Shown piece after piece: positions 7,363 to 16,154 of a stretch of 64,000 bases of DNA (the stretch's first letter is position 1; every line of letters begins with the position of its first letter). The notes below the pieces were generated by a model that was not told where the DNA came from, searched no databases, and saw only the letters and a list, made by a program, of their open reading frames with translations. Made by a program: the position numbers and the translations under genes. The DNA is from Salibaculum griseiflavum (GTDB lineage Bacteria; Pseudomonadota; Alphaproteobacteria; Rhodobacterales; Rhodobacteraceae), in assembly GCF_003129565.1 (NCBI RefSeq), contig NZ_QETF01000003.1, positions 1 to 64,000 on the forward strand. Direction: 5' to 3'.

Positions 7363-8157
7363 TCAGCCTTTCAGACGCGGGGCCATGTCGGCCAGGGTTT
7401 CAAGGATGGTTTGCAGGACCGGACGCAGCCGGGCGGCCTTGTCCTCGTCGTAGGTCCAGGGGTCTGCCTCGTCGGCCAGGTAGGTGGACTGGGCCAGTTC
7501 CATCTGGATCGCGTGAATGCCGGTGTCCGGGCGGCCGTAATGGCGCGTTGTCCAGCCACCCTTGAAGCGGCCGTTGGTCACCGTCGAATGGCCCTCGGCG
7601 CCAGCGCAGATTTTCGCAACCACCGCTTCGATTCCCGGGGCGCAAGATCGGCCAACATTGGTGCCTATGTTGAAATCCGGCAAGCGGCCCTCGAAAAGGT
7701 GCGGAATATGCGAGCGGATCGAGTGGCAATCATAGAGGATCGCCACCCCGTGCAATGCCCGCACCCGGTCGATTTCTTCCGCCAGCGCAGCGTGATAGGC
7801 GAAGTGCCAGGTTGCGCGGCGATGTTCGATCTGCGCGGCATCGGGGGGCTCGTGCCAGATCGGCACGCCATCGAAATCGGTCAGCGGCACAAGGCCGGTC
7901 GTGTTCTGCCCGGGATAGAGGCTGGCCCCCGACGGGTCGCGATTGGCGTCCACCACGTAGCGATGAAAGCACGCCCGCACGGTCGTCGCCCCCGGCAGAA
8001 GCCCCGCGTAGAGCCGATCGACGTGCCAGTCGGTATCGGCCAGCGCCTGGCCCCGGCCATTCAGCCCCGCCGCCACATCTTCTGGGAGCCAGGTGCCAGC
8101 ATGAGGGATGCCCAGAACAACCGGACCGTTGCCTTGCGTGACGGTCACCGGGGTCAT
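7363..8157 (-). CDS. hutG: N-formylglutamate deformylase
   Basis: Hydrolyses N-formylglutamate to glutamate and formate, the final step of the five-step histidine pathway, consistent with hutF in the same locus. The 264-residue protein has the family pattern '[16 protein letters not shown]' near the N-terminus, '[12 protein letters not shown]', 'VDANRDPSG' and '[10 protein letters not shown]'. I place the start at the ATG at 8157, which forms an ATGA overlap with the hutH stop; a GTG at 8163 is an alternative. It belongs to the zinc-dependent N-formylglutamate amidohydrolase family. Confidence 0.95.
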   Translation of the reverse strand: MTPVTVTQGNGPVVLGIPHAGTWLPEDVAAGLNGRGQALADTDWHVDRLYAGLLPGATTVRACFHRYVVDANRDPSGASLYPGQNTTGLVPLTDFDGVPIWHEPPDAAQIEHRRATWHFAYHAALAEEIDRVRALHGVAILYDCHSIRSHIPHLFEGRLPDFNIGTNVGRSCAPGIEAVVAKICAGAEGHSTVTNGRFKGGWTTRHYGRPDTGIHAIQMELAQSTYLADEADPWTYDEDKAARLRPVLQTILETLADMAPRLKG

Positions 8158-9677
8158 GGACACAGCTCCGGCAGGTCCAGCCCCTTGGTCAGTCCGCGAT
8201 CAGCCACCAGGGCAGCCGCGGCCTCGATATCGGGGGCAAGGTAGCGGTCCTGCGCCACGGCCGGCACCTGGGCCCGCAAACGGGTCAGAACGCCCTGAAG
8301 GGGGACGCTTGTGCGCAATGGCGCGCGGAATTCCACGCCCTGCGCGGCGCACATGGCCTCGATCCCGATGATGCGGTCAAGATTGCCGACCATGCGCATC
8401 AGACGCCGCGCGCCATGGGCCGCCATGCTGACATGGTCCTCCTGGTTGGCCGAAGTGGGGGTGCTGTCGGTAGAACAGGGATTGGCCAGGTGCTTGTTCT
8501 CGCTCATCAATGCCGCGCTCGTGACCTCGGCGATCATCAGGCCGGAATTCAGCCCCGGTTCGGGTGTCAGGAAGGGCGGCAGGTCGAAGCTGAGCGTCGG
8601 GTCCACCATCAGGGCGACGCGACGCTGGGAAATCGCGCCGATCTCGGACAGCGCCAGCGCGATCTGGTCGGCGGCGAAGGCGACCGGCTCGGCGTGAAAA
8701 TTTCCGCCCGAGACGATACGCCCCGCCCCGGTCAGGACCAGCGGGTTGTCGGTGACAGCATTGGCCTCGATCTCCAGTGTGCGGGCGGCGAAACGCAGCA
8801 GGTCGAGCGCGGCGCCCGTGACTTGCGGCTGGCAGCGGATGCAATAGGGATCCTGCACGCGGGCGTCATCCTCGCGATGGCTTTCGCGGATTTCGGACCC
8901 GGCCAGCAGGCCCCGCATGGCGCGGGCAACCTCGATCTGCCCCGGCTGGCCGCGCAAGGCGTGGATTTCCTCGGCCAGCGGCGCGGTCGACCCCATGATC
9001 GCATCGGTGGACAGGGCCGAGACAACGACAGCCGCCCGCAGTGCGTCGCAGGCCCGGAAAAGCCCCGCCAGCGCACAGGCGGTGGAAAACTGCGTGCCAT
9101 TGATCAGTGCGAGCCCCTCTTTGGGGCCCAGTGCAACCGGGGTCAGGCCGGCCGCGTTCAACGCCGCAGCGCCCTGCAAGGTCCGGCCCTCGAAGACCGC
9201 CTCGCCCTCACCGATCATGACCGCCGCCATGTGGGCCAGCGGTGCCAGATCGCCCGAGGCCCCGACCGACCCTTGCGACGGGATCACCGGGGTCACGCCC
9301 CTGTCCAGCATCGCCTCGATCAAGGCAACGGTTTCCGGCGCGACGCCAGAGGCGCCCCGCCCCAGCGACAGCAGTTTCAGCACCAGCATCAGCCGGGTCG
9401 TGGCGGGGTCCAGCGGCTCGCCCACCCCGCAGCTGTGGCTGAGCACCAGATTGCGCTGCAACTGGCCCGTATCAGACGCGGCGATTTTGACCGAGGCGAG
9501 CTTGCCGAAACCGGTATTAACGCCATAGATCGCATCTTCGCCCGCCGCGGCCTGCGCCACCTGGTCACGCGCAGCAGATATCACCGGGGCCGAAGCGGGG
9601 TCCAACCGGGCCGCTGCGCCATCGCGCCAGATGGTTTCCAGTTGCGACAAGGTCGCCTGACCGGGAACAAGGATCAT
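8154..9677 (-). CDS. hutH: Histidine ammonia-lyase
   Basis: Removes ammonia from L-histidine to give urocanate, the committed step. The autocatalytic MIO cofactor forms from Ala140-Ser141-Gly142 in '[16 protein letters not shown]'. The catalytic tyrosine is Tyr51 in '[10 protein letters not shown]'. The 507 residues are normal for a bacterial enzyme, which acts as a cytosolic tetramer. It overlaps hutI upstream and hutG downstream by ATGA junctions, so the operon is tightly coupled. Nothing unusual is seen. Confidence 0.97.
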   Translation of the reverse strand: MILVPGQATLSQLETIWRDGAAARLDPASAPVISAARDQVAQAAAGEDAIYGVNTGFGKLASVKIAASDTGQLQRNLVLSHSCGVGEPLDPATTRLMLVLKLLSLGRGASGVAPETVALIEAMLDRGVTPVIPSQGSVGASGDLAPLAHMAAVMIGEGEAVFEGRTLQGAAALNAAGLTPVALGPKEGLALINGTQFSTACALAGLFRACDALRAAVVVSALSTDAIMGSTAPLAEEIHALRGQPGQIEVARAMRGLLAGSEIRESHREDDARVQDPYCIRCQPQVTGAALDLLRFAARTLEIEANAVTDNPLVLTGAGRIVSGGNFHAEPVAFAADQIALALSEIGAISQRRVALMVDPTLSFDLPPFLTPEPGLNSGLMIAEVTSAALMSENKHLANPCSTDSTPTSANQEDHVSMAAHGARRLMRMVGNLDRIIGIEAMCAAQGVEFRAPLRTSVPLQGVLTRLRAQVPAVAQDRYLAPDIEAAAALVADRGLTKGLDLPELCP

Positions 9678-10867
9678 GCGATTTCTCCGTTGAACCAGCG
9701 CTGATGCAGCGGATTGAACCCGATGCGATAGGACAGCTCTGCCGGGTGGCCCACGTCCCAGACCGCAAGGTCGGCGCGCATCCCCGGCGCGATCCGGCCA
9801 GCATCCGCCAGCCCCAGCGCCCGGGCGGCGTGGCGCGTGGTCCCCGAAAGGGCCTCTTGCGGGGTCAGGCGGAACAGGGTGCAGCCCATATTCATGGCCA
9901 GCAACAAGGAGAACAGCGGCGACGAACCCGGATTGGCATCGGTGGCCAGCGCCATGGGCACCCCGTGACGGCGGAAGGCCGCGACCGGGGGCAGCTGCGA
10001 CTCGTGCAAGGTGTAGAAGGCGCCAGGCAATAGTGTCGCGACGCTACCCGACCGGGCCAGCGCGCGGGCGTCGTCCGCGGTGGCGTATTCCACGTGATCG
10101 GCCGACAGCGCGCCGTGACGCGCCGCGAGGGCCGTACCGCCAAGATGCGACAGTTGCTCGGCATGCAGCTTGACCGGCAGGCCCAGCGCCTGCGCGGCCT
10201 CAAAGACCCGTTCGATCTGGGCCGGGGTAAAGGCGATGCCCTCGCAGAAGCCGTCCACCGCGTCGACGAGGCCCTCGCGATGGGCGGCGCGCAGGGCCGG
10301 CAGGCACACCTCTTCGAGATAGTCATCGGCCCGCCCGTCATAGTCCGGCGGGACGGCATGGGCCCCGAGAAAGGAGGTCACGACGCGAACCTTGCGGTGC
10401 CGTTCCAGCGCACGGGCGGCACGCAGCATGTCGAGCTCGGTCTCGATGTCCAGACCGTAGCCGGACTTGATCTCGACCGTGCAAACGCCCTCGGCCAACA
10501 GCGCATCAAGGCGCGGCAGGGCCGCCGCGACCAGATCCTCGACACTGGCTGCACGGGTATCGCGCACAGTTGACAGGATCCCGCCCCCGGCGAGAGCGAT
10601 GTCCTCGTAGCTGGCGCCTTCCAGGCGCATCTCGAATTCGCGGGCCCGGTCCCCGCCATGAACAAGGTGGGTGTGGCAGTCGATCAGCCCCGGCGTGACC
10701 AGCCGCCCGCCAAGATCGCGGCTGTCCTGCCCCGCCATGTCGTCGGGCAAATCGGTGTGCGGGCCGACCCAGCCGATGCGCCCGCCCCTCAGCGCGATCA
10801 CGCCATCCGGGATCAAGCCGCAGCCTTCGCCCTCCATCGTCGCGACCTGGATATTCGTCAGCAGCAT
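9674..10867 (-). CDS. hutI: Imidazolonepropionase
   Basis: Hydrolyses 4-imidazolone-5-propionate to N-formimidoyl-glutamate. It is a metal-dependent amidohydrolase of 397 residues. Metal and substrate motifs seen are '[19 protein letters not shown]', 'EIKSGYGLD', '[12 protein letters not shown]', 'SADHVEY' and '[11 protein letters not shown]'. The start is the ATG at 10867 (MLLTNIQ), not an upstream in-frame one at 10906, because the conserved protein begins here and the extra codons would run into the shared promoter. First gene of the leftward hut operon, divergent from hutF with 79 bases between. Confidence 0.96.
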   Translation of the reverse strand: MLLTNIQVATMEGEGCGLIPDGVIALRGGRIGWVGPHTDLPDDMAGQDSRDLGGRLVTPGLIDCHTHLVHGGDRAREFEMRLEGASYEDIALAGGGILSTVRDTRAASVEDLVAAALPRLDALLAEGVCTVEIKSGYGLDIETELDMLRAARALERHRKVRVVTSFLGAHAVPPDYDGRADDYLEEVCLPALRAAHREGLVDAVDGFCEGIAFTPAQIERVFEAAQALGLPVKLHAEQLSHLGGTALAARHGALSADHVEYATADDARALARSGSVATLLPGAFYTLHESQLPPVAAFRRHGVPMALATDANPGSSPLFSLLLAMNMGCTLFRLTPQEALSGTTRHAARALGLADAGRIAPGMRADLAVWDVGHPAELSYRIGFNPLHQRWFNGEIA

Positions 10868-10904
10868 TCTCGAATCCGCACTTGTCTTGCTCTTTCTGTT
10901 CCGC

Positions 10905-10924
10905 AATTATGTCTGCACATATTT
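10905..10924. promoter_or_regulatory. Candidate HutC operator
   Basis: In the 79-base region between divergent hutI and hutF lies a palindrome with arms TATGT (10908-10912) and ACATA (10917-10921) around a 4-base centre. The pairing extends outward to AA (10905-10906) and TT (10923-10924). GntR/HutC-family repressors bind short AT-flanked palindromes of this type. Its place between both start codons would let one repressor control both operons. Confidence 0.55.
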
Positions 10925-10946
10925 TCGAGTCAATGCAGGAAATGTC

Positions 10947-12311
10947 ATGCAAACGCTCTGGGCCGAGAGGATACTGACCCACGATGGCTGGCGTCGGGAC
11001 ATGACGTTGACCATCGGGCACGATGGACGGATCGCGACGCTGGCACCGGGCCGGACGCCCGGCGCGCAGCCACACGCCTGCCTGGTCCCGGCCCCTGTGA
11101 ACGCCCACTCCCACGCCTTTCAGCGCGCCATGGCCGGGCTGACCGAGGCGCGCGGCCCCGGCGGGCAGGACAGTTTCTGGACCTGGCGGCGGCTGATGTA
11201 TCGCTTTCTCGACCGGCTGGACCCCGACCAGGTGCAGGCCATCGCCGGTTTCGTCCAGATGGAGATGCTCGAGGCCGGCTATGCCTGCATCGCCGAATTC
11301 CACTACCTGCATCACGGCCCTGACGGGCAGCCCTATGACGATCTCGCCGAGATGGCACACCGCATCGCCGCCGCCGCCCGGGACACCGGGATCGGGCTGA
11401 CGCTCTTGCCCGTCCAGTACCAGTTCGGAGGCTGCGACGCCCGCGCGCTGGAAGGTGGCCAGCGCCGTTTCGGCAACAACTTTGACCGCTTCGCCGCCCT
11501 TTGCGAAAAGGCGCGGCAGGCCGTCAAGGCCGGGCCGGCGGACTGGGTTTTCGGCACCGCTCCGCACTCCCTTCGCGCGGTGGCGCCGCATGACCTGCCC
11601 GCCATTGCCGACTTGGCCCGTGGCGGGCCGGTCCACATGCATCTGGCTGAACAACAGGCCGAGGTCGACGAAGTCCGCGCGGCGCTTGGCGCACGGCCGG
11701 TGGAATGGGTGCTGGACAATGTCGAGCCAGACGTCCGCTGGAATTTTATCCATTGCACCCGCATGGAGCCGCGCGAGACCGAGGCCCTGGCCAGAACCGG
11801 GGCCCAGGCGGTGCTTTGCCCGATCACCGAGGCCAATCTGGGTGACGGGATCTTCGACGGGGCGCGCTGGCTTGACCATGGCGGACGGCTGGCCATCGGC
11901 TCGGACAGCAACATCCGCATCTCGCTCACCGAAGAGCTGCGCCAGCTGGAGTATTCCCAGCGTCTGCGCGATCACAGCCGCGCCGCACTGGCCGATGAGG
12001 AACGCTCGACGGGGCGGCGGCTTCTGGAAGCAGCTGCGACTGGTGGCGCGCGGGCCGCCGGTCGGGCCTCGGGCAGCCTCGCACCCGGCCAATGGGCCGA
12101 CATCCTGTCGCTCGACACGGGCCATCCGGACCTGGCCGATCTTGACGGCGACCCATTGCTCGACAGCTTCATATTCGCCCGCGATAACAGCTCCGTTCGC
12201 GATGTCTGGTCGGCGGGGCGGCACCTGGTGCGGGAGGGTCGCCATATCGACCGTGACCGGCTGACCGAGGCCTACCGCAAGGCAACGAAACAGCTTAGAC
12301 AGGGTGTATGA
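10947..12311 (+). CDS. hutF: Formimidoylglutamate deiminase
   Basis: Deiminates N-formimidoyl-glutamate to N-formylglutamate and ammonia, which defines the five-step hut pathway finished by HutG. It is an amidohydrolase-superfamily enzyme of 454 residues with 'NAHSHAFQRAMAG' (HxH metal site), 'HMHLAEQQAEVDE', 'FIHCTRM' and 'IGSDSNIRISLTEELRQLE'. The ATG at 10947 is chosen because the conserved N-terminus (MQTLWAERILTHDGW) starts there, with AGGAA upstream; longer frames run back through hutI. It overlaps hutC by ATGA. Confidence 0.96.
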   Translation: MQTLWAERILTHDGWRRDMTLTIGHDGRIATLAPGRTPGAQPHACLVPAPVNAHSHAFQRAMAGLTEARGPGGQDSFWTWRRLMYRFLDRLDPDQVQAIAGFVQMEMLEAGYACIAEFHYLHHGPDGQPYDDLAEMAHRIAAAARDTGIGLTLLPVQYQFGGCDARALEGGQRRFGNNFDRFAALCEKARQAVKAGPADWVFGTAPHSLRAVAPHDLPAIADLARGGPVHMHLAEQQAEVDEVRAALGARPVEWVLDNVEPDVRWNFIHCTRMEPRETEALARTGAQAVLCPITEANLGDGIFDGARWLDHGGRLAIGSDSNIRISLTEELRQLEYSQRLRDHSRAALADEERSTGRRLLEAAATGGARAAGRASGSLAPGQWADILSLDTGHPDLADLDGDPLLDSFIFARDNSSVRDVWSAGRHLVREGRHIDRDRLTEAYRKATKQLRQGV

Positions 12312-13015
12312 GCAAGCTCGAAACGAAAACCTGGCAAGGCGTGCGCGCGGAGGTTCAGCGCCGCATCCGAAGCCGGGCCTGGAAACCCGGCGATGCGATC
12401 CCCTTCGAGGCGGATCTCGCCCGCGAATTTGGCTGTGCACGGGCCACTGTAAACCGCGCCCTTCGCGACCTTGCCGAGGCGGGCCTGCTGGAACGCAAGC
12501 GCCGCTCGGGCACCCGCGTTGCCCTGCACCCGACCGGACGGGCGGTGCTGGACATCCCCCTCATTCGCAAAGAAGTCGAAGCCGCGGGGCAGGCCTATGG
12601 CTATGAATTGCTGTCCAAAGCGTTGGACGCAGCACCGCCCCACGTGGTGGCGGGGATGGAGCGGTCGGACGCGGCACACCTCGTCCATGTGGTGGCGCTG
12701 CACAGGGCCGACGAACGACCCCATGTGCTTGAAGACCGCTGGATCGATCCTGCCAGCGTGCCCGACGCGGCCACGGCTGATTTCAGCACGAAAAGTCCGA
12801 ATGAATGGTTGCTGGAAAACGTGCCCTTTACGCGCAGCGAATTGGCCATCCGCGCCCTGCCGGCCGACCCGGACACGGCAGGGTCGCTGGATGTCGCCGA
12901 AGGAACAGCCATACTGACCCTGGATCGCGCCACCTGGCTGGAGGGGCGACCGGTGACCTTCGTGCGACTTCTGCACGGCGCCGATCACGTGATCCGGTCC
13001 TCGGTCACAGCCTAG
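12308..13015 (+). CDS. hutC: Histidine utilisation repressor, GntR family
   Basis: A transcriptional repressor of the hut genes; members of this family usually release DNA when they bind urocanate. The N-terminal winged helix (residues about 8-75) has 'IPFEADLAREFGCARATVNR' and 'DLAEAGLLERKRRSGTRV'. The rest is a UTRA effector domain. The 235 residues fit the HutC/FarR subfamily. It is coupled to hutF by a 4-base overlap, so the repressor is probably autoregulated through the palindrome at 10905-10924. Confidence 0.93.
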   Translation: MSKLETKTWQGVRAEVQRRIRSRAWKPGDAIPFEADLAREFGCARATVNRALRDLAEAGLLERKRRSGTRVALHPTGRAVLDIPLIRKEVEAAGQAYGYELLSKALDAAPPHVVAGMERSDAAHLVHVVALHRADERPHVLEDRWIDPASVPDAATADFSTKSPNEWLLENVPFTRSELAIRALPADPDTAGSLDVAEGTAILTLDRATWLEGRPVTFVRLLHGADHVIRSSVTA

Positions 13016-13134
13016 CGGATACGCGCCACATCCACATTGGAAGATTGCTTTTTTGCCTGCGTGGGCACATAATTAGGCCCAAGAAACAGTGACCCGGCCA
13101 ACCGGGCACGGGCAGTCATTCGGGCGAGATCGAC

Positions 13135-13485
13135 ATGCGGGCATTCTTTCTATTGACGCTTCCTCTTGTGCTGACGGCTTGCGGCGGCAGCAGCCACCGC
13201 GACGCACGTGTGGTCAGCGCGCCGGTGCAGGCAGCCTTTGCCACAGGACCGATCTACAGCGCCTGCCGCGCCTCGGACCGGGAGGCCTCGAATCGCCAGC
13301 TTTGCGGCTGCATCCAGGCCGTTGCCGACCGCGAATTGTCGAGCCGGGATGAAAACCGGATCGCCGGGTTCTTCAACGACCCGGAAGAGGCGCACGCCGT
13401 AAAGATATCCGACACATCCGCCAATGACGCATTCTGGGACCGCTACCGCGATTTCATTGGCGTTGCGCGTCGAACCTGCAGCTAA
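13135..13485 (+). CDS. Small predicted lipoprotein
   Basis: A 116-residue exported protein with a lipoprotein signal ('LLTLPLVLTACGG', lipobox Cys at about residue 16). The mature domain has four further cysteines, 'YSACRASDREASNRQLCGC' and a terminal one, which could form disulfides in the periplasm. Similar short lipoproteins of unknown function occur in Rhodobacterales, from memory. Its 3' end overlaps the convergent phosphatase gene by 32 bases. No function is assigned. Confidence 0.75.
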   Translation: MRAFFLLTLPLVLTACGGSSHRDARVVSAPVQAAFATGPIYSACRASDREASNRQLCGCIQAVADRELSSRDENRIAGFFNDPEEAHAVKISDTSANDAFWDRYRDFIGVARRTCS

Positions 13486-13894
13486 GCGCGTCGGCACAGG
13501 CCTCGATCAGGTCCAGGCAGCCCTCGAAATCGCGCGTGTAATACGGATCGGGCACCTCCTGCGCGTCGGCCAGCGCCGCGAAATTCTCGACCGGGGTGGT
13601 GTTGCCTGCAGGCCTCTGGGCCTCGATGTCGCGCAGGTTGGCCGCGTCCATGGCAAAGATCAGGTCGAACGCGTCGAAATCCGCGGGGCCGAACTGGCGC
13701 GCACGTAGCTGCGACAGATCATAGCCCCGCATGCTAGCGGCCGCCTGCATCGGCCCATAGGGCGGATCGCCCACATGCCAGCCCCCGGTGCCCGCGCTGT
13801 CCAGCACAAGGCCCGGCAGGCGCGCGCGCACAACGCCCTCGGCCGCGGGAGAGCGGCAAATATTGCCCAGGCAGACGAACAGAATAGACTTCAT
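13454..13894 (-). CDS. Low-molecular-weight protein-tyrosine phosphatase
   Basis: Hydrolyses phosphotyrosine in cytosolic proteins. The 146-residue protein has the P-loop 'FVCLGNICRSPAAEG' (CX5R) at residues 7-21 and the general-acid loop 'VPDPYY' near residue 113. I use the ATG at 13894, where the family's N-terminus (MKSILFVC) begins; a much longer frame upstream overlaps the sirtuin gene. Divergent from the sirtuin gene and convergent with the small lipoprotein gene. No tyrosine kinase or exopolysaccharide genes are nearby, so the partner is unknown. Confidence 0.93.
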   Translation of the reverse strand: MKSILFVCLGNICRSPAAEGVVRARLPGLVLDSAGTGGWHVGDPPYGPMQAAASMRGYDLSQLRARQFGPADFDAFDLIFAMDAANLRDIEAQRPAGNTTPVENFAALADAQEVPDPYYTRDFEGCLDLIEACADALSCRFDAQRQ

Positions 13895-13957
13895 GTTGAA
13901 ATGGTAACGCCGTTGCCGGGTCTTGGAAACCGGCGACGCTCGCGAGAGGAGAGGAAG

Positions 13958-14647
13958 ATGCGGATCGTGATCCTGACCGGGGCCGGTATCTCCGCCGAAA
14001 GCGGACTCGGCACGTTCCGCGACAAGGGCGGATTGTGGGAGCGCCATGATTTGAAAGATCTCGCCACGCCCGAAGGGTTCGCGCGCAACCCGGCGCTGGT
14101 GCATGATTTCTACAACATGCGGCGCCGGACGGTGCGGGACGCTCAACCGAATCCGGCACATCATGCGCTGGCCAGATTGCAGAAGGACAAGAGGTATGCC
14201 GTGACCCTGGTCACGCAAAACGTCGATGACCTGCACGAACGGGCCGGGTCCGATCCGGTGATCCACATGCACGGCACGCATCTGGTCGCGCTTTGCGCCG
14301 GGTGCGCCCACCGCTGGCCCGCCCCCGAAGAGATGCGGCCGCAGGATCGCTGCCCGGCTTGCAGTGACGGCGTTGCCCGGCCGGACGTGGTCTGGTTCGG
14401 CGAAACCCCGTATCATCTGGATGAAATCCTGCCCGCCATTGCCGAAAGCGATCTGTTCGTCGCCATCGGCACCAGCGGGGTCGTGTATCCGGCCGCCGGA
14501 TTCGTCGAATTGGCGACCGAGGCCGGGGCCGAGACACTGGAACTCAACCTGGAACCCAGCTACCGGGCCAGCGCCTTCGACGCGGCACGCTTCGGCCCCG
14601 CAAGTGAAGTCGTCCCGGCCTGGGTCGACGAGATATTGTCAGCATGA
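13958..14647 (+). CDS. cobB: NAD-dependent protein deacylase, sirtuin
   Basis: A Sir2-family enzyme of 229 residues that removes acyl groups from lysines using NAD+. Seen: 'LTGAGISAESGLGTFRD' (NAD binding), 'TQNVDDLHERAG', the catalytic His in 'HMHGTH' and a four-cysteine zinc site ('CAGC' and 'CPAC'). 'HDFYNMRRRTV' supplies the Tyr and Arg that mark class III sirtuins able to remove succinyl groups. The ATG at 13958 follows a long purine-rich GAGAGGAGAGGAAG site; an earlier in-frame ATG would overlap the phosphatase gene. Confidence 0.94.
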   Translation: MRIVILTGAGISAESGLGTFRDKGGLWERHDLKDLATPEGFARNPALVHDFYNMRRRTVRDAQPNPAHHALARLQKDKRYAVTLVTQNVDDLHERAGSDPVIHMHGTHLVALCAGCAHRWPAPEEMRPQDRCPACSDGVARPDVVWFGETPYHLDEILPAIAESDLFVAIGTSGVVYPAAGFVELATEAGAETLELNLEPSYRASAFDAARFGPASEVVPAWVDEILSA

Positions 14648-14658
14648 CAAAGAAAAAA

Positions 14659-14681
14659 ACGGCCCGGACGCGCCGGGCCGT
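14659..14681 (-). terminator. Intrinsic terminator of the copper chaperone gene
   Basis: A 9-bp GC-rich stem, ACGGCCCGG at 14659-14667 and CCGGGCCGT at 14673-14681, with a 5-base loop. On the reverse strand it is followed by a run of seven T. It ends the leftward transcript from 15191 and may also help end the sirtuin transcript. Confidence 0.8.
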
Positions 14682-14708
14682 GGAACGACTGGTCAGGCTC
14701 TACCCGGC

Positions 14709-15191
14709 CTAGTTATCGTCGGCGCCGTGGCCCATGCCCTCGCCCATCATCATGTCATTGCGTTCATTGTCGACAGGGATGTCTAGGGTGATGTCACCGG
14801 CCTGTTCAAAGGTCAGCGTAACCGTGATTGATTCACCCTGCACGAAAGGCGTGTTGATGCCCATGAACATGACATGGTCCCCACCGCGCTTGAGGCTGTG
14901 CATTCCGCCGGCAGGGATGGCGAAGCCTTCCTCGACTTCGACCATTCGCATGACGTCGCCATCGGCGATGTGGGTATGCAGTTCGACCCGGGCCGAGACA
15001 TCGGAACTGGCCGCGATCAGGCGATCGTCGGTTTCGCTGTCATTGTGAATGATCATGAAAGCCGCCCCGGCCATGGCGGTCGCGCCCGCAGCGCGGGCAT
15101 AGGGGTCTTCGATAGTGATGCCATCGGCCCATGCGGGCATGGCAAAGGCGATAGCGGCCGTGAGGCCGAGGGTTGCGGATCTGAGCGTCAT
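14709..15191 (-). CDS. PCu(A)C-type periplasmic copper chaperone
   Basis: A 160-residue periplasmic protein of the PCu(A)C (DUF461) family, which carries Cu(I) to cytochrome oxidase Cu sites. A cleavable signal ends near 'FAMPAWA'. Metal-ligand pattern seen: 'HTHIADGDVMRM' and 'HSLKRGGDHVMFMG' (conserved His and Met). The C-terminus is Met/His rich ('NDMMMGEGMGHGADDN'), an extra metal-binding tail seen in some members. A 115-residue secreted protein gene follows upstream in the same direction and may share the transcript. Confidence 0.88.
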   Translation of the reverse strand: MTLRSATLGLTAAIAFAMPAWADGITIEDPYARAAGATAMAGAAFMIIHNDSETDDRLIAASSDVSARVELHTHIADGDVMRMVEVEEGFAIPAGGMHSLKRGGDHVMFMGINTPFVQGESITVTLTFEQAGDITLDIPVDNERNDMMMGEGMGHGADDN

Positions 15192-15251
15192 GTCTGCTCT
15201 CCTGTCTGGTCGCGGGTTCCCCCGCTATGTTGAATTCTGAAAAGGCGTATT

Positions 15252-15599
15252 TCAGACCGACAGGGGTGGGCCACGGGCCAAGGTCGTGATGTGGACAAGC
15301 GAAACCGCATCATGACTGTCAATTGCATAGCCCACGCGCTGCATGTGGACAGGTTGCATTGCGCCGGGCGGCGGCAGGTCCAGCGCCGCCATGAAGGCCA
15401 AAGCCACGTCAGGGCAGATATGTGCAGGCCCGACCGGATTGCCATCCTTGTCGATGGCCACAACTATCACGCCGTCGCCGGAACAGATCTCGACCTGGCC
15501 CGCCGCATGTGGCTGGCCACGCGCCACCGCCAGCTGCTGCGAGGTCAGGGCGACCAGCAGAGCGAGGGTGACCGTGAAGAAGGATCGGATCGACGTCAT
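15252..15599 (-). CDS. Small secreted protein, DUF2946-like
   Basis: A 115-residue protein with an N-terminal signal ('FFTVTLALLVALTSQQLAVA') followed by a short domain with 'EICSGDGVIVVAIDKDGNPV' and 'HICPDVALAF'. This pattern resembles DUF2946-type small proteins often found beside copper genes; the match is from memory. It sits upstream of the copper chaperone gene on the same strand with a 60-base gap, so a role in copper handling is plausible but unproven. Confidence 0.65.
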   Translation of the reverse strand: MTSIRSFFTVTLALLVALTSQQLAVARGQPHAAGQVEICSGDGVIVVAIDKDGNPVGPAHICPDVALAFMAALDLPPPGAMQPVHMQRVGYAIDSHDAVSLVHITTLARGPPLSV

Positions 15600-15660
15600 A
15601 ATCCCTAGCTATGCCTTGGGCCAACCAACCGGAATCGGACAAAGCGCCGCGCATAAGACA

Positions 15661-15689
15661 AAAGCCCGGACGCGGCGCGACCGGGCTTT
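15661..15689 (-). terminator. Intrinsic terminator downstream of rpmB
   Basis: AAAGCCCGG (15661-15669) pairs with CCGGGCTTT (15681-15689) around an 11-base loop, and the reverse-strand reading continues into TTTTGTCTT. It lies 21 bases after the rpmB stop. Confidence 0.7.
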
Positions 15690-15709
15690 GGCAATGGATC
15701 GGGCCAGGA

Positions 15710-15997
15710 TCAGGCCGAGGCTTGCGCCTTCAGGATATCCTTCTTGACCTTCAGGGCATCGGCGGACAGCTCGATGTCTTTCGCCTTGGCCATGAACTGG
15801 TCCAGGCCGCCGCGATGGTCAACGGTGCGCAGGGCTGCCGAGGACACGCGGAACTTGAAGCTCCGGCCCAGAATGTCGGACTGAAGGGTCACGTCCTGCA
15901 GGTTCGGCAGGAAGCGGCGCTTCGTCTTGTTGTTGGCGTGGCTGACATTGTTGCCAGTCATCGGGCCTTTACCGGTCAATTCGCAACGACGCGACAT
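15710..15997 (-). CDS. rpmB: 50S ribosomal protein L28
   Basis: A 95-residue large-subunit ribosomal protein. '[20 protein letters not shown]' is the standard L28 N-terminus, followed by '[13 protein letters not shown]'. The ATG at 15997 is the clear start, with AAGGAAGAAG upstream; an in-frame start at 16051 adds non-conserved codons. The gene is monocistronic, with its own terminator, between the DUF2946-like gene and meaB. Confidence 0.97.
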   Translation of the reverse strand: MSRRCELTGKGPMTGNNVSHANNKTKRRFLPNLQDVTLQSDILGRSFKFRVSSAALRTVDHRGGLDQFMAKAKDIELSADALKVKKDILKAQASA

Positions 15998-16154
15998 GTT
16001 CTTCTTCCTTGTCCAGACAGGGCCCAGCGGACGGGCGAGCCCCTCGTTCAAACAGCATAGGCCCCGCGGCTGGGCAGGGCCTCGAATTCGGTTCGCGGGA
16101 ATTAGGCGGATTCCGCGGTGCAGTCAACCCGCCAGCGCCAGATTCTGCGCCGAT

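Noticed and set aside
5719-8244. An 841-codon rightward open frame
   Set aside because: It lies wholly opposite hutU and hutG, which have clear family motifs; it is a GC-rich antisense frame with low-complexity composition.
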